From contig NZ_RHQM01000014.1 in NCBI RefSeq assembly GCF_003935375.1, positions 89,091-153,090 of the forward strand: a DNA stretch of 64,000 nt, written 5' to 3'. The stretch is from Stutzerimonas xanthomarina (GTDB lineage: Bacteria > Pseudomonadota > Gammaproteobacteria > Pseudomonadales > Pseudomonadaceae). The notes under the pieces were generated by a model that had not been told where the DNA came from, ran no database searches, and was given only the letters and a program-made list of their open reading frames with translations. Position numbers and translations under genes: made by a program. This document shows, piece after piece, positions 1 through 7,889 of the stretch (within the stretch, counting starts at the first letter, position 1; each line of letters starts with the position of its first letter).

Positions 1-1332
1 GGTGATCGGTGCGGTGATGCGCTGCCAGCCGAATTCCTCGAATACTTCCTGCAACGCGTGCATGTCGAAGGGGCTCTTGCCGCTGCCGCCCCATTGCGTC
101 GGCCAGTGGGGGAACAGCAGTCCGGCATCGGCCAGTTGCCGGTTGAATGCGGCGTGGTAGCCATCCACCGAGTGGTGCGCATGGGCCTTGAGTTCGTCGG
201 TCAGGTTGGCGCGGAAAAAGGTTCGGGCCTGTTCGGCGAACTCGGCGGCCTGCTGGCCATAGCCGAATTCCAGAGTGGTTTCTCCTGCTTGCGGTAGGGG
301 CTGGTCGGCGGCCGGGCTCCACAGCCGGTCGGCGATGGTGTCCAGTTCCCGCACGGGATCGCCGGCCTGCAGCGACCAAGCCCGAGCGCGGCGGTAGTAG
401 AGCTGGATGTCGTATTCCAGCGATACACCGTAGCCGCCGAAGCTGTGCAGGGCGCGGGCTACGGCACGGGTGGCGGACTGTCCGGCCCACCACCAGGCCA
501 TTGACACTTGGGCAGCGGCGTCCGGCTCACCGTGGGCGATGGACGCAATGGCGTGCCAGAGCAGCAGTTGCGCGCCATCGACCTCGGTCAGGGCGTCGGC
601 CAGCGGGTGGGCGATGCCCTGGAAGCTGCCAATGGGTTTGCCGAACTGCTGACGTTCGCGAGAGTAGTCGGCGGCCAGCTGGATGGCCTGGTGCGCCAGG
701 CCGACCAACATGGCGGCCTTGAGCAGCTTCCATTCCTCGACCGCGGCGAGGAAGGCGCCGTGGGCGGCGGCTCCAGAGGCCAGGTGGGTGCGTTCGAGAC
801 TGGCCAGTTGCGCGCCATCGAACACGACACTGCCGTCGCTGCCCAGGGTCGCCTGTCGGTTGTGCAACGCCGAACCACTGAGGGCGAGCACCTGTTTACC
901 CTCCATGGCCAGCACCACTTCGGCACCGTGGGCACCCGGCAGCAGGCGTGGAGTATCACCCTCCAGGGCGCAGGGCAGCAGGCTGATCACGGCGCCTTGC
1001 TGAACCTTTTCCAGCAAGACGCTGGCTTCAGGGCTGTCCAGCCGGGCCAGCAGGCGGGCCGCCGGCAGGCTTTCGGCCAGGGGGATCGACGCCAGGTGGC
1101 GACCGGCTTCTTCGGCCACCAGCGCCGCCTCGAGCAGGCCCATGTCGCTGCCGCCCTGCGCGGCAGGTGTGCGCAGCAGGTTGATGCCCAGTTCGACGGC
1201 GTGCTGCCAGAGTTCGGCATCGAAGCCGCTCGCCTCGGCGGCGCGGATGCGCGCGGGGTTGGACTCGCTGGCGAACAGGCGGGCACAGGTCTCGCGCAGC
1301 AGTTGCTGTTCTGCGGAAAAGGCTAGATCCAT
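1..1332 (-). CDS. Fused two-domain acyl-CoA dehydrogenase, 3' end outside window
   Basis: This is an open frame of 444 codons from ATG at 1332 to the left edge, with no stop reached. Residues 1 to about 345 form a complete small-type ACAD domain (start MDLAFSAEQQLLRET, then RQQFGKPIGSFQ near 235 and LHSFGGYGVSLEYDIQLYYR near 305). After a short linker a second N-terminal ACAD helical domain begins (LEFGYGQQAAEFAEQARTFF, then FPHWPTQWGGSG), of the large type. The order small-then-large equals that of the fusion at 17998-20340. ACADs make the alpha-beta double bond of an acyl-CoA with FAD; paired unlike domains suggest a heteromeric-type enzyme. It is last seen in the minus-strand operon starting at 7315, 13 bp after the ligase stop. 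The missing part should hold the rest of the second domain. Confidence 0.85.
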   Translation of the reverse strand, partial: MDLAFSAEQQLLRETCARLFASESNPARIRAAEASGFDAELWQHAVELGINLLRTPAAQGGSDMGLLEAALVAEEAGRHLASIPLAESLPAARLLARLDSPEASVLLEKVQQGAVISLLPCALEGDTPRLLPGAHGAEVVLAMEGKQVLALSGSALHNRQATLGSDGSVVFDGAQLASLERTHLASGAAAHGAFLAAVEEWKLLKAAMLVGLAHQAIQLAADYSRERQQFGKPIGSFQGIAHPLADALTEVDGAQLLLWHAIASIAHGEPDAAAQVSMAWWWAGQSATRAVARALHSFGGYGVSLEYDIQLYYRRARAWSLQAGDPVRELDTIADRLWSPAADQPLPQAGETTLEFGYGQQAAEFAEQARTFFRANLTDELKAHAHHSVDGYHAAFNRQLADAGLLFPHWPTQWGGSGKSPFDMHALQEVFEEFGWQRITAPIT

Positions 1333-1345
1333 GAGAACACCCCGA

Positions 1346-2905
1346 TCAGTGCGCCGGCCTGGCGTAGAGGTTGCGTAGCTCGATCTTGTTGATCTTGCCG
1401 GTGACCAGCTTGGGCAGCGCCTCGACGGCGATCACCTGCTTGGGCTTCTTGTAGCTGGCGATCAGGTTGCGGCAGTGTTCGATCAGTGCATTTTCGCTGG
1501 CGTGCTGCCCGGCCTTGAACACCACCACCGCACAGACGTTCTCGCCCCACTTGGGGTCGGGGACACCGATCACCGCGCATTCGGAAACCGTCGGATGTTG
1601 CAGCAGGGCTTCCTCCACCTCGCGGGAGTAGACGTTCTCGCCACCGGTGATGATCATGTCCTTCTTGCGGTCGACCAGATACAGGAAGCCGTCCTCGTCG
1701 AACTTGCCCATGTCGCCGGTGTGGCACCAGCCGTCGCGCAGGGTTTCCAGGGTGGTCGGGTGGTTGTTCCAGTAGCCGCGGAACATCGCGCTGCTCTTGA
1801 CCACGATCTCGCCGGGTTCGCCGTTCGCGCATTCCTTGCCGTCTTCGTCGAGGATCCGCGCCAGCATGTTGGGGTAGGGCTTGCCCACCGAGCCCAGGCG
1901 CTTGCGGTCACGTTCGTCGCCATCTGGACGATGATGTTCGGTGGACAGGCAGAACATGCACACCTCGCTCTGGCCGAACAGGTTGACGAAGCCGCAGCCG
2001 TCGAAGATTTCGATGGCGCGCTTGAGCACCGGCACGGGCATCGGCGCGGCGGAATAGATGATGGTGCGCACACTGGACAGGTCGGCCTCGGCCACATAGG
2101 GATGGTCGAGGACCATCTGCACCATGGTCGGGGCGAGCAGCAGGATGCTGAGCTTTTCCTTCTCGATGGCCTTGAGCACATCTAGCGGCTCGAACTGACG
2201 CTGCAGGTAGGCCGCGCCGCCACGCACATGCTGGGACAGACTGATGACCATGCCGCCGAGGTGGAACATCGGCATGACGATCAGGATCACGTCCGGTTGC
2301 TGCATGTCGCACAGCCAGGTATCGACCTGGATCAACTGTCGGTACTCGCGATGGCCCCAGATCACGCCCTTGGGTTTTCCGGTGGTGCCGCTGGTATAGA
2401 TCAGGCAGCAGATGTCTTCTTCGCTGGCGCGTATCGGCGGGCCGGTCTCGTCACCGCTGGCGGCGAAGGCGGCCAGGCTGATGGCCCAGTCGGTTTCGCC
2501 GTCGATGCAGACGTAGGTTTCGATCGACGGCAACTGCTCGCGGAGCTGCTCGATCACCGCCTGGTACTGCTGCTCGAAGAAGAACAGCCTGGGTTTGCTG
2601 TCGTTTATGATGCTGGCGATCTCGGCCGGTGCCAGGCGGAAGTTCACCGGCGCCAGGATAAAGCCGGCCCATTGGGTGGCGGCCATGATTTCGCCGAACT
2701 CGATGGAGTTCATCGACAGGATGCCGACCCGGTCCTGATGGCGGATGCCGGCCTTGTACAGGGCCGAGCCGAGCTGCAGCGCGCTGGCCCGTAACTGGCT
2801 GTGGCTGATGCGGCGCTCGTCCTGGATATAGGCCGGCTCGTTGGCGTAGAAGCGCGCGCGCTGGTCGAGGTCGTCGGCGAACGACAGGGGCAGGTAGTCA
2901 CGCAT
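1346..2905 (-). CDS. Acyl-CoA synthetase (AMP-binding, class I adenylate-forming)
   Basis: A 519-residue CoA ligase that should activate a carboxylic acid to its CoA thioester through an acyl-adenylate. Visible motifs are the phosphate loop YTSGTTGKPKG (about residue 170), the hinge region YLVDRKKDMIITGGENVYS (about 410) and the C-terminal catalytic lysine segment LPKLVTGKINK (about 500). I chose ATG at 2905 (MRDYLPLSF) because it has GAGG upstream and overlaps the preceding ACAD stop by 8 bases, which suggests translational coupling; longer in-frame extensions have no family resemblance. The lack of a signal peptide points to the cytoplasm. In the operon it may act on the initial substrate or on a late intermediate acid; the sequence does not show which. 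Confidence 0.9.
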   Translation of the reverse strand: MRDYLPLSFADDLDQRARFYANEPAYIQDERRISHSQLRASALQLGSALYKAGIRHQDRVGILSMNSIEFGEIMAATQWAGFILAPVNFRLAPAEIASIINDSKPRLFFFEQQYQAVIEQLREQLPSIETYVCIDGETDWAISLAAFAASGDETGPPIRASEEDICCLIYTSGTTGKPKGVIWGHREYRQLIQVDTWLCDMQQPDVILIVMPMFHLGGMVISLSQHVRGGAAYLQRQFEPLDVLKAIEKEKLSILLLAPTMVQMVLDHPYVAEADLSSVRTIIYSAAPMPVPVLKRAIEIFDGCGFVNLFGQSEVCMFCLSTEHHRPDGDERDRKRLGSVGKPYPNMLARILDEDGKECANGEPGEIVVKSSAMFRGYWNNHPTTLETLRDGWCHTGDMGKFDEDGFLYLVDRKKDMIITGGENVYSREVEEALLQHPTVSECAVIGVPDPKWGENVCAVVVFKAGQHASENALIEHCRNLIASYKKPKQVIAVEALPKLVTGKINKIELRNLYARPAH

Positions 2906-4064
2906 AGAGGGCACCTCGCAGCGGCTGGCCATCGCTGGCCCTGAGGTCGGCGTTGGAGCGCTCCAAGTGGAACTCGTTGTCGCCGAAGCGCTTGTCGTAG
3001 ACCACGGCGGCTTTGTAATGGTGGCCCACGGCGTACTCGTCGGTGGTGCCGATACCGCCATGCAACTGGATGCCCTGGCCGCTGACGAAGTACTGGGCGC
3101 GGGCGACGATCACCTTGGCCCCGGAGATCGCCAGACGGCGCTGCACGGGATCACCGGACTCCACGGCGCGGATGGCGCTGTAGAGCATGGAACGCGCCTG
3201 ATCCGTCTCGACGAACATCTCCGCCATGCGGTGTTGCAGGGCCTGGAACTGGGCCAGCGGCTTGCCGTATTGCACGCGCGTCTTCAGGTAGTCCGCGGTC
3301 AGCGCCATGACGAACTCCATCGAGCCCAGGCACGCCGCACTCATGGCCAGCACGGCGTGGTCGAGGGCTTCATCCAGGGCCGCCAGAGCCGCATCGCCGC
3401 GAATCAGCAGGGCATCCTCGGGGACCACGACATGCTCGAGGGTGATGTCGGCGGCGCGGGTGCCGTCGATCAGCTCATAGCTGTCCAGGGCCGCTCCCAC
3501 GGGGTGGCGGTCTACCAGGAACAGGGCGAAGTCACCGGTGCCTTCGATCTCGGCGCTGACCAGCCAATGGTCGGCGCTGGCACCATGGAACACCCGGTGC
3601 TTGACGCCGGACAGGCTCCAGCCGTTGGCCACAGGGCGGGCCTTGGTGTTCACCTCGACGTCGTATTCGTGGCGCATCTGCTGTTCCTGATGCGCCAGCG
3701 CCAGCAGCACTTCGCCGGCCGCCACCTGGCCGAGCAGGCGTTCGCGCAGCTCGGCGTTGTCGCAGGCCCGCAGCAGCCGAGCGCAGAGCACCGCGGTATC
3801 CACCAGCGGCTCGGCCACCAGGCCGCCGCCCAGTTGTTCCATCAGCAGCGCCAGGTCATGGTTGCTGCCGCCCAGGCCGCCGCAGTCCTCGGGAATGTCC
3901 AGCGCGAGCCAGCCCATTTCGGCAAAGGCGTTCCAGTGCTGGCGGGAAAAACCCTCGGGGTTCTTGAACAGGTGCCGGCGTTCCTCGAAGGAATATTTCT
4001 CGCGGATGTAGCGCTCAGCGCTGTCGCTGAGCAGTTTCTGTTCATCAGTCAATTCGAAGTTCAT
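2898..4064 (-). CDS. Acyl-CoA dehydrogenase, small-type subunit (pair 1)
   Basis: A 388-residue ACAD. It starts MNFELTDEQKLLSDSAERY, carries the substrate/FAD region TRVQYGKPLAQFQALQHRMA (about 270) and ends with QLHGGIGTTDEYAVGHHYK, the C-terminal signature of the small partner in heteromeric steroid-type ACADs. The start at 4064 lies 2 bases after the stop of the large-type ACAD gene at 4067-5269, so the two are almost certainly co-translated. Large and small partners side by side are what is known from alpha2-beta2 dehydrogenases such as mycobacterial FadE28/FadE29, where each subunit contributes part of the FAD and active site. Assembly with the neighbour is inferred. Confidence 0.88.
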   Translation of the reverse strand: MNFELTDEQKLLSDSAERYIREKYSFEERRHLFKNPEGFSRQHWNAFAEMGWLALDIPEDCGGLGGSNHDLALLMEQLGGGLVAEPLVDTAVLCARLLRACDNAELRERLLGQVAAGEVLLALAHQEQQMRHEYDVEVNTKARPVANGWSLSGVKHRVFHGASADHWLVSAEIEGTGDFALFLVDRHPVGAALDSYELIDGTRAADITLEHVVVPEDALLIRGDAALAALDEALDHAVLAMSAACLGSMEFVMALTADYLKTRVQYGKPLAQFQALQHRMAEMFVETDQARSMLYSAIRAVESGDPVQRRLAISGAKVIVARAQYFVSGQGIQLHGGIGTTDEYAVGHHYKAAVVYDKRFGDNEFHLERSNADLRASDGQPLRGALYA

Positions 4065-4066
4065 GG

Positions 4067-5269
4067 TCAGAATCCGAACGCCAGTTTGGCGATGATGTTT
4101 TTCTGGACTTCCATGGCGCCGCCATAGATGGTGCAGGCGCGCAGGTACATGAGGTCGGTGGTGACGCCGGCCGTATAGGCCGGCCACAACGGGTTGCCGC
4201 TCGGCTCGGCGTAGGCCTCGTCGCGGCGGTACTGGCGCAGGCTGCGCTGACCCAGGGCCTCGACCATCAGCTCGGTGAGCTTCTGCTGCAGGCCCGATCC
4301 GCACACCTTGAGCACCGAAGCGCAGGCTGCGATCGGGTGGCGGCTCGGCGCCTCGTGCATCACGCGCAGCACCGACCATTCCAGGGCTTCCACTTCCAGG
4401 CGCAACATGGCGAAGCGGCGGGCGAAGCCCTCGTCCTCGATCAGCGGCAGGCCGTTCTTCAGCTCGTGGCTGGCGATCTGGCGAATGCGCTCTAGGTCAC
4501 CGCGCGCCTTGTACAGATCGGCACTGGACGTGCGTTCGTTGGACAGCAGGAACTTGGCCTGGGTCCAGGCACTGCCCGGCTCGCCGATCAGGTTGCTGCG
4601 CGGCACCCGCACGTTGTCGAGGAACACCTCGCAGGTGGAACCCTCGCCATTGATCATGGGGATCTGGCGCACGGTGACACCGGGCGTCCGCATGTCGATG
4701 ATGATCAGCGAGATGCCTTTCTGCGGGCGATCGCTGTTCTCGGTACGCACCAGGAAAAAGCCCTGTTCGCAGTACTGGCCCTCGGTGGTCCACAGCTTCT
4801 GGCCGTTGATTACGTAATGGTCGCCGTCCACCACCGCGCTGGTCTTCAGCGAAGCCAGGTCGGAGCCGGCGCCGGGCTCGGAGAAACCCTGCGCCCACAT
4901 TTCCTCGCCCTTGAGGATGGCCGGCAGGTAACGGGCCTTCTGTTCCGGGCTGCCGAAGGTGTAGAGCACCGGGCCGATCAGGCGTAGGCCCTGCCAACGC
5001 AACTCGGGCGCGCCGGCCAGCCAGGATTCGTACTCGAAGATATGGGTCTGGATATGCGACCAGCCGGTGCCGCCATATTCTTGCGGCCAGTGCGGGGCGG
5101 CCCAGCCCTTGTCGTGCAGCACCCGGTTCCACCAGCGCCGGTCGTCTTCATTTGGCGGATGCATGCCGGTGCGGCTGCGACGAATCACGTCGCTGGTCAG
5201 GTTGGCCTTGAGGAAGGCGCGAACTTCGTCACGGAAACGTTCGTCTTCCGGGGTGAGATGCAGTTGCAT
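4067..5269 (-). CDS. Acyl-CoA dehydrogenase, large-type subunit (pair 1)
   Basis: A 400-residue ACAD starting MQLHLTPEDERFRDEVRAFL after a GAAGGA ribosome-binding site. FAD/substrate motifs are [18 protein letters not shown] (about 135) and NGQKLWTTEGQ (about 165). The C terminus reads TIYGGAMEVQKNIIAKLAF, with YGG where MCAD-like enzymes have the Glu-bearing YEG; in such enzymes the base is usually a Glu in an earlier helix, and LRLEVEALEWSVLRV (about 290) offers candidates. It is paired with the small-type gene 2 bases downstream. It is second in the minus-strand operon (reductase, large ACAD, small ACAD, ligase, fused ACAD). Confidence 0.88.
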   Translation of the reverse strand: MQLHLTPEDERFRDEVRAFLKANLTSDVIRRSRTGMHPPNEDDRRWWNRVLHDKGWAAPHWPQEYGGTGWSHIQTHIFEYESWLAGAPELRWQGLRLIGPVLYTFGSPEQKARYLPAILKGEEMWAQGFSEPGAGSDLASLKTSAVVDGDHYVINGQKLWTTEGQYCEQGFFLVRTENSDRPQKGISLIIIDMRTPGVTVRQIPMINGEGSTCEVFLDNVRVPRSNLIGEPGSAWTQAKFLLSNERTSSADLYKARGDLERIRQIASHELKNGLPLIEDEGFARRFAMLRLEVEALEWSVLRVMHEAPSRHPIAACASVLKVCGSGLQQKLTELMVEALGQRSLRQYRRDEAYAEPSGNPLWPAYTAGVTTDLMYLRACTIYGGAMEVQKNIIAKLAFGF

Positions 5270-5302
5270 GGCAATTTCCTTCGACAGGGTTGCTGTTCTC
5301 GT

Positions 5303-7315
5303 TCAGCAGGCCAGCGGGCGCAGTGGCGCCGCGCTGGCACAGAGGCTGTGGACGGCGCGGTAGGCGTCATGCACCGCATCGCCGATGCGGCCGCCGCGCC
5401 GGGCGTCGCCGATCACGGTGACCGGCAGTTGCGCCTCCAGCAGGCCGCGCAGCAGGCTTTCGTCCGGGCGTCGGCCCTGGGCGATAAGCACGGCGCTGGT
5501 CTGCAGTTCGCTGCTGCTGCCGTCCTGATGGCGCAGCAGCACAGCACCGTCGGCGTCGATACGCTCGATGCTGGCGTTGTCCTGGATGCGGATGCGCGGG
5601 TTGTTCAGCAGGCGTTGTTTCAGCACTCCGCGGTAGATCACCTCTGCCGAGCGAGCCAGTTGCTCAGCCGGCGAGCGGCTTACCAGCACCACCTCATGGC
5701 CCTGCTCGCTAAGCAGTTCGGCGGTTTCGCAACCGGTCTCGCCACCGCCATAGACCAGTACCGGCTTCTCGCCGACCGCGAGCGGCAGGCGCGCGCTGTC
5801 ACCCATCAACAGGTCGTAGGCATCGCGGACGATGGGGTTGTCGGCTCCATCTATGGGCATGCGGATGGCGTGGCCGCCGGTGGCCAGCATGACGATGGCC
5901 GGTTTTGCGCCGGCATCCAGATCGACCAGCTCTATACGGCTGTCCAGGCGCACCGATACGTTGCTGTGTTCGAGCTGGCGATGTAGGTAGTCCAGGTACC
6001 AGGTGAGCTTGTCCTTGAACGGGGGCGCAGCGGAGGCGATCAGGCCGCCGCCGAGGACAGAGCGCGACTCGTGCAGTTCGGTGGCGAAGCCGGCCTGTTG
6101 CAGCATCAGCGCCGCGGCCATGCCGCCAGGTCCGCCGCCGATGACTATGGCGCGCTGGCCGCGCAGGTTGCCGGCTTCCGGCAGGCTGTCCAGCTCGTGG
6201 CCGGTGCGTGGGTTCTCGGCGCAACCGATGGCGCCGTCGGCGGCAGAGCTGATGGCGACGCAGTAGTTGCAGGACGTGCAGGGGCGGATGCCGTCCCGCT
6301 CGCCAAGTCGGGCCTTGTTCGCCCATTGTGGATCGGCCAGCAGGGGGCGGCCGAGGGCGATCATGTCAGCGTCGCCTTCGCGGATCGCGCGTTCGGCGGT
6401 TTCCGGCCAGCGAATCTGGCCGACCGTGATCACCGGTACGTCGACCACCGCGCGGATGCGCCGGGAGTAGGGCAGGCGCCAACCTTCGGGAGTCGACATG
6501 GGTTCGATCACCTTGTCGAAGCTGGTCCAGCCCAGACCGATGGAAACGTGCAGGGCATCCACCCCGGCGGCGGCCAGCTTGGGTGCGATGCGTTCCATGT
6601 CCTCGATGCTCAGCCCGTCCGGAGTGAACTCGTCGGCAGACAGGCGGAAGATCAGCGGGCGGTCGCCGATGCTCTGGCGTACTCGCTGGATCACCCGGCG
6701 GGGGAACTCGAGCCGGCGCTCCTCGTCCCCGCCCCAGCGATCGGTGCGCTGGTTGGAGTAGGGCGAGAGGAAGGACGTGAGCAGGTAACCATGGGCGCCA
6801 TGCAGTTCCACGGCCTGGTAGCCGGCCTGTACCCCCAGTTCGGCGGCGCGACCGAACGCCTCGACCAGACGCTCCACCTCGGCGTCATCCATCCCGCGCG
6901 CCATCAGGCGCCCGGAGCGTGTCGCGACGTCGCTGGGGGCGATGGGCATGCCATCGGCGAGCAGGTCGCGCTTGGCACCACGGCCACCGTGCTGCAGTTG
7001 CAGGCAGGCCACGGAACCGGCCGAGGTGATGGCTTCCACCAGACGCTGGTGTCCAGCCACCTGGGCGGGAGATTCCAGGGTGAGCTGACGATGCTCGGAA
7101 CGCCCGGTGGCGCCCTCTACACAGCAGAACTCCACGATGATCATCCCCGTGCCGCCGCTCGCGCGCTCGCGGTAGAACGCGACCTGTTCGGGAGTCACGA
7201 AACCTTCCTGACTGCCCAGGTTGGTGGACATCGGAGCCATCACCGTGCGGTTGGGGATTCTCAGGTTGCGCAGGAGAATTTCCTGGAACAGATGGGGGTA
7301 TGGAGCGTCGGGCAT
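5303..7315 (-). CDS. FadH-like NADH:flavin oxidoreductase / 2,4-dienoyl-CoA reductase
   Basis: 670 residues, close to the 672 of E. coli FadH. The N-terminal half is an old-yellow-enzyme FMN barrel (MAPMSTNLGS, LQLQHGGR, ELHGAHGYLLTSFLSPYSN, FRLSADEFTPDG). An iron-sulphur cysteine set follows (CTSCNYCVA, then GCAENP, about 340-360), then a C-terminal Rossmann/FAD-NAD module (AIVIGGGPGGMAAALML at about 390 and VLVYGGGETGCETAELL at about 520). FadH enzymes reduce 2,4-dienoyl-CoA to allow oxidation of unsaturated chains; in this cluster it could also reduce a ring double bond. ATG at 7315 has an AAGGAGG site. It is the first gene of the minus operon, facing the divergent promoter with operator site A. 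Confidence 0.85.
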   Translation of the reverse strand: MPDAPYPHLFQEILLRNLRIPNRTVMAPMSTNLGSQEGFVTPEQVAFYRERASGGTGMIIVEFCCVEGATGRSEHRQLTLESPAQVAGHQRLVEAITSAGSVACLQLQHGGRGAKRDLLADGMPIAPSDVATRSGRLMARGMDDAEVERLVEAFGRAAELGVQAGYQAVELHGAHGYLLTSFLSPYSNQRTDRWGGDEERRLEFPRRVIQRVRQSIGDRPLIFRLSADEFTPDGLSIEDMERIAPKLAAAGVDALHVSIGLGWTSFDKVIEPMSTPEGWRLPYSRRIRAVVDVPVITVGQIRWPETAERAIREGDADMIALGRPLLADPQWANKARLGERDGIRPCTSCNYCVAISSAADGAIGCAENPRTGHELDSLPEAGNLRGQRAIVIGGGPGGMAAALMLQQAGFATELHESRSVLGGGLIASAAPPFKDKLTWYLDYLHRQLEHSNVSVRLDSRIELVDLDAGAKPAIVMLATGGHAIRMPIDGADNPIVRDAYDLLMGDSARLPLAVGEKPVLVYGGGETGCETAELLSEQGHEVVLVSRSPAEQLARSAEVIYRGVLKQRLLNNPRIRIQDNASIERIDADGAVLLRHQDGSSSELQTSAVLIAQGRRPDESLLRGLLEAQLPVTVIGDARRGGRIGDAVHDAYRAVHSLCASAAPLRPLAC

Positions 7316-7404
7316 TTTTGCCTCCTTGGAGATCCGCTCTTGACCTTCGAATATCCGGCAGGCGCTATCCTGCTGTCGTCGAGGCGCTTGTTTATGACGT
7401 ATAG

Positions 7405-7419
7405 CTGACAATATATCAG
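7405..7419. promoter_or_regulatory. Operator-like palindrome, site A
   Basis: Reads CTGAC-AATAT-ATCAG, or CTGAT-N5-GTCAG on the other strand, 86 bases upstream of the FadH-like start codon. It matches the 15-bp pattern CTRAY-N5-GTTAG found at sites B, C and D except for one arm base. Binding by a cluster-specific repressor, perhaps TetR type, is inferred from its recurrence in all three divergent promoter regions. Confidence 0.5.
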
Positions 7420-7742
7420 TTATATGTGTGGCGCCAGAGGATTTTCCGGTGAATCGCCAGTCTCACCATGGTTTGTAATCGGTCACTGGTGCGAGTTTTG
7501 AGAGGGGGAGGAGGGGGGGAGACCAGAAGACCTCAGTTCGCAGGGACGCTTCATGCTGCGCAGCGCTCGGTTCTGAATGGCTCGATGACTGGGTTTATGG
7601 TTCGCAATCGCTCGGCAGGGGAAGCGTATTTCTGGGGGAGGATTGGGTGGCGGGCTGTGACAGTCTCGGCACCAACGTTAAATGGCTGATTGGAAACGAA
7701 AACGCCGAAGGGTATTTTTTTGAGGGAAAGCCTTGCGCAAAG

Positions 7743-7757
7743 CTGACTATATGTTAG
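7743..7757. promoter_or_regulatory. Operator-like palindrome, site B
   Basis: Reads CTGAC-TATAT-GTTAG, extended on both sides to AGCTGAC...GTTAGCT, a 7-bp inverted repeat with one mismatch. It lies 133 bases upstream of the preferred DUF1302 start. It is the most symmetric of the four copies and the best guide to the consensus. Confidence 0.55.
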
Positions 7758-7889
7758 CTTGTGACTCGAGAGTCTTGATTGGTAGGCATCCGCCAAAAGC
7801 TGAGGAGCTCTCTACCCTGCCGGTGCTTCATTCTCCTCGCTGAGGAGGCGAAGCCGACAATAAAAACCGATCTGAATCGGAGCAGCCAA

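Larger units (their letters stand above)
7316..7889. promoter_or_regulatory. Divergent promoter region between catabolic and envelope operons
   Basis: About 570 bases without a convincing gene separate the FadH-like gene (leftward) from DUF1302 (rightward). Two AT-rich partial palindromes of the same type lie near its ends (sites A and B, listed separately). A purine-rich tract, mostly G, runs at about 7499-7522. In-frame readings across the region show no recognisable protein. Its likely role is control of both flanking operons. Confidence 0.6.

Noticed and set aside
7499..7522. G-rich tract as a G-quadruplex
   Set aside because: Only two long G-runs separated by short purine gaps; not enough for a confident call, and no functional context.
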